Assembly (NCBI GenBank): GCA_002686675.1
Contig: NYYF01000038.1
Location: forward strand, 1-8,059
Reading direction: 5' to 3'
Source: Fidelibacterota bacterium
GTDB lineage: Bacteria; Marinisomatota; Marinisomatia; Marinisomatales; UBA8229
Length of the DNA stretch: 8,059 nucleotides
This document shows, piece after piece, positions 6,438-8,059 of the stretch. The notes under the pieces were generated by a model. The model did no database searches, was not told the DNA's origin, and saw only the letters and a program-made list of their open reading frames with translations. A program made the position numbers and the translations under genes. Position 1 is the first letter of the stretch. The number at the start of each line of letters is the position of its first letter.

Positions 6438-7400
6438 GTGAAACAGATAACACCTATTCAAAAATTCACAGAAGGTGCAACCATACAGGGATTTTATCTC
6501 TGCGTAGAAAAACATTTGCGACACACACGCACTGGGGATATGTACCTGGATCTAGTTTTACGGGACCGCACCGGCCAGATTAGCGCAAAAGTCTGGGACA
6601 AGGTGGAAGAATATCAACCCAAGTTCACAAGCGGTGATCCTGTTGCTGCTGCAGGGGTGGTGGAATCTTTTCATGATCGCCTCCAGCTGGTAGTAAAACG
6701 GATCAATAAGGCGACGATTCAGTCCTATGCCCGATATGGTTTTGATCCCACCCTGGTAGTCCCTGCCTCAAAGCGGGATCCCAAGGAGATGTGGCAGGAG
6801 TTAATGGAGATAGCTAAGGGGATTGAGAACAGGCACCTGCGCCGGCTGGTGGGCCTTGTATACCGGGAAAACAAGAAAGAATTAATGATCCATCCAGCCT
6901 CGATTCTGTCCCATTACAGTTACAGGTCAGGATTATTGGAAAGCATTCTCTCCATGGCAACAATAGGTTCCTCAATAGGCAATAGTTTTGATTTGGATAA
7001 GGATGTGTTGATGGCGGGTATTTTGCTTCATGATGTGGGGAAACTGAAGGAGTTATCCGCAGGTTTGGAAACGGATTGCACCAATGAAGGAAATTTCCTG
7101 GGACACGCTGTGCTAAGCAGGGATATTGTTCGGGAGGCAACCGGGAAAATAAAGGGATTCCCAGCATCTCTACAGCTTAACCTGGAACACATGATCCTGG
7201 CACATCGAGGGAGGTTGGAATGGCGGGATAACCTGAAACCGAATAATCCGGAAGCACTTCTCCTGCACCTAATTCACAATCTGGACAAGCAAATGAATTT
7301 GATGAAAAAATCCATCGAAGAAGATGTGGAAGACGGAGAATGGACTGCACGTGTTAACCCTCTATACATACCCCTGTATAAAGGCCAAACAAAAAAATAA
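6438..7400 (+). CDS. YhaM-like OB-fold/HD-domain protein with substituted metal-site residues
   Basis: The 320-residue product has the architecture of the YhaM/CBF1 family of 3'-5' exoribonucleases. An N-terminal OB-fold nucleic-acid-binding domain (about 13-95, including YLDLVLRDRTGQISAKVWD) is followed by a linker and an HD domain (about 150-295). Retained family features are SGLLE (164-168), GILLHDVGKLKEL (194-206, HD pair His198/Asp199), GNFLGH (218-223), His251, His256 and NLDKQMN. Compared from memory with Bacillus YhaM, the HD first-ligand His is Ser169, the distal ligand Asp is His280 (HLIHNLD), the preceding HH pair is His159-Tyr160, and the HHG motif is HRG (256-258). Catalysis by the usual metal centre is therefore doubtful, though nucleic acid binding seems intact. 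The start is GTG. The stop codon at 6411-6413 bounds the frame and no other start lies between it and 6438. The ECF gene follows by 52 bases. Confidence 0.85.
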   Translation: MKQITPIQKFTEGATIQGFYLCVEKHLRHTRTGDMYLDLVLRDRTGQISAKVWDKVEEYQPKFTSGDPVAAAGVVESFHDRLQLVVKRINKATIQSYARYGFDPTLVVPASKRDPKEMWQELMEIAKGIENRHLRRLVGLVYRENKKELMIHPASILSHYSYRSGLLESILSMATIGSSIGNSFDLDKDVLMAGILLHDVGKLKELSAGLETDCTNEGNFLGHAVLSRDIVREATGKIKGFPASLQLNLEHMILAHRGRLEWRDNLKPNNPEALLLHLIHNLDKQMNLMKKSIEEDVEDGEWTARVNPLYIPLYKGQTKK

Positions 7401-7452
7401 AATGGGAGACAAACTTTTTCTTTTATCAAATGGAATTCTCCAGGCTTGATCT

Positions 7453-7986
7453 TTGGCTGACAACACAAATCTGACTAAACTCGTACGGGCAGCCATGTTC
7501 GCTGCTTTAGCGGTTGGCTTGGGTTATTCTCTTATGTTGGTCCCTAATATTGAATTAATTACTGTTATTATTTTTTTGTCAGGTTTAACTCTGGGAATAC
7601 GATGGGGAATACTCGTGGGGGCTGTAAGTGAATTTATTTTTTCAGCAATGAATCCTCTGGGATCAAGCCTCATGTTCCCTCCATTGATAGCCGCCCAAAT
7701 TATCTCCATGATAATCGTGGGTCTTGCCGGCGGTCTCCTTCGGCCGGTTTTTTTCAAGAAAAAACTTTCATTTTTTCGGATCGTAACAATAGGCCTTACA
7801 GGATTTTTACTCACATTTATTTTCGATTCCCTCACTACACTAAGTTATCCCATTGGCTCTGGATTTGACTGGCCGCAGATCTGGGGCATCTATCTGTCTG
7901 GAATTGGATTCACAATTGTACATCAGTTATCCAATGGATTTATCTTTGCTGTCAGCGTACCCGGGGTAGTAAAATATCTGTCATGA
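7453..7986 (+). CDS. ECF transporter S-component-like membrane protein, substrate unknown
   Basis: The 177-residue product is very hydrophobic, with about six membrane segments (roughly residues 11-30, 34-48, 51-66, 75-97, 108-129 and 146-168). The N-terminal LTKLVRAAMFAALAVG, the VPNIELITVIIFLSGLTLG loop-helix pattern, and the closing HQLSNGFIFAVSVPGVV are typical of substrate-binding S components of energy-coupling factor vitamin transporters. The vitamin or metal bound cannot be told, and no riboswitch, EcfA or EcfT gene is visible, so it may share a distant ECF module. The start appears to be TTG at 7453, because an in-frame TGA ends at 7449. AGG at 7442-7444 is a weak ribosome site eight bases upstream. 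The ATG at 7495 would cut into the first helix. The stop overlaps the next gene. Confidence 0.78.
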   Translation: MADNTNLTKLVRAAMFAALAVGLGYSLMLVPNIELITVIIFLSGLTLGIRWGILVGAVSEFIFSAMNPLGSSLMFPPLIAAQIISMIIVGLAGGLLRPVFFKKKLSFFRIVTIGLTGFLLTFIFDSLTTLSYPIGSGFDWPQIWGIYLSGIGFTIVHQLSNGFIFAVSVPGVVKYLS

Positions 7987-8059
7987 TGCAACCTGTCCGG
8001 TGGGCTTCCTCTATATCTCTGATCATTGGATTGCTCCAGGGAGACAGTTCTCCAAACAT
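7983..8059 (+). CDS. Start of an unidentified gene, possibly encoding an exported protein (3' end outside window)
   Basis: An ATG at 7983 overlaps the S-component stop as ATGA, and the frame stays open to the window end: 25 complete codons beginning MMQPVRWASSISLIIGLLQGDSSPN. An Arg followed by a hydrophobic stretch and a more polar segment resembles a signal peptide or membrane anchor, without a lipobox Cys. The tight overlap implies co-transcription and probable coupling with the S component. Nothing allows a function to be named. A second ATG directly follows the first and could serve instead. Confidence 0.55.
   Translation, partial: MMQPVRWASSISLIIGLLQGDSSPN

Noticed and set aside
6334..6453. 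Forty-codon N-terminal extension of the GNAT gene to an ATG at 6453 (- strand)
   Set aside because: The extension has no GNAT-like sequence, overlaps the start of the divergent YhaM-like gene, and the protein fold starts properly at the ATG at 6333.
6422..7444. Similar short motifs (GGAAAATTCTCC and GGAATTCTCC) before the YhaM-like and ECF-like starts
   Set aside because: They lie at different distances from the starts (4 and 11 bases), differ by two bases in length, and are too short to argue for a shared element.
7524..7835. Open frame of about 103 codons on the - strand inside the ECF-like gene
   Set aside because: It is rich in Arg, Lys and Pro, as expected from reading hydrophobic codons backwards, and has no independent start signal or context.

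Overview
The window holds nine protein genes, one of them cut at each end, and no RNA genes, insertion sequences or CRISPR arrays that I can see. Eight genes read on the + strand and one on the - strand. Base composition leans moderately to A+T. Strong Shine-Dalgarno sequences are rare, and stop/start overlaps are common. The gene set is that of an ordinary free-living bacterium: MltG points to a peptidoglycan wall, FeoAB to Fe(II) import, and a YhaM-like protein plus an ECF S-component are present. I cannot place the organism securely. A Gram-negative lineage of the FCB type (Marinimicrobia, Ignavibacteria, Calditrichaeota or similar) is only a guess.

Layout. Bases 1-2725 carry the 3' part of mltG (septum-associated lytic transglycosylase) and, 11 bases later, a complete UvrD/PcrA-type helicase. 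A 118-base intergenic region (2726-2843) follows. It contains a plausible promoter and a very good Fur-box-like palindrome, and leads into a compact iron module: fur, feoA, feoB and a 51-residue FeoB-associated membrane protein with one CxxC motif. Each start codon in the module overlaps or touches the preceding stop, so all four genes are probably co-transcribed and translationally coupled. The layout is a self-contained Fe(II) circuit in which the regulator sits at the head of the operon it probably represses.

Bases 5842-6333 carry a GNAT acetyltransferase on the - strand, convergent with the feo operon. It is divergent from a second + strand group starting at 6438: a YhaM-like OB-fold/HD-domain protein, a six-helix membrane protein resembling an ECF transporter substrate-binding (S) component, and the first 25 codons of a gene whose start overlaps the S-component stop (ATGA).

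Most of the window is conventional. The observation most worth following is the YhaM-like protein. It keeps the family architecture and the central HD pair, but two of the four classical HD metal-ligand positions appear substituted (His to Ser169, Asp to His280), as do further family histidines, which suggests an altered or lost catalytic centre. Secondary points are the autoregulated fur-feo operon and a Thr in place of Asn in the FeoB G4 motif.
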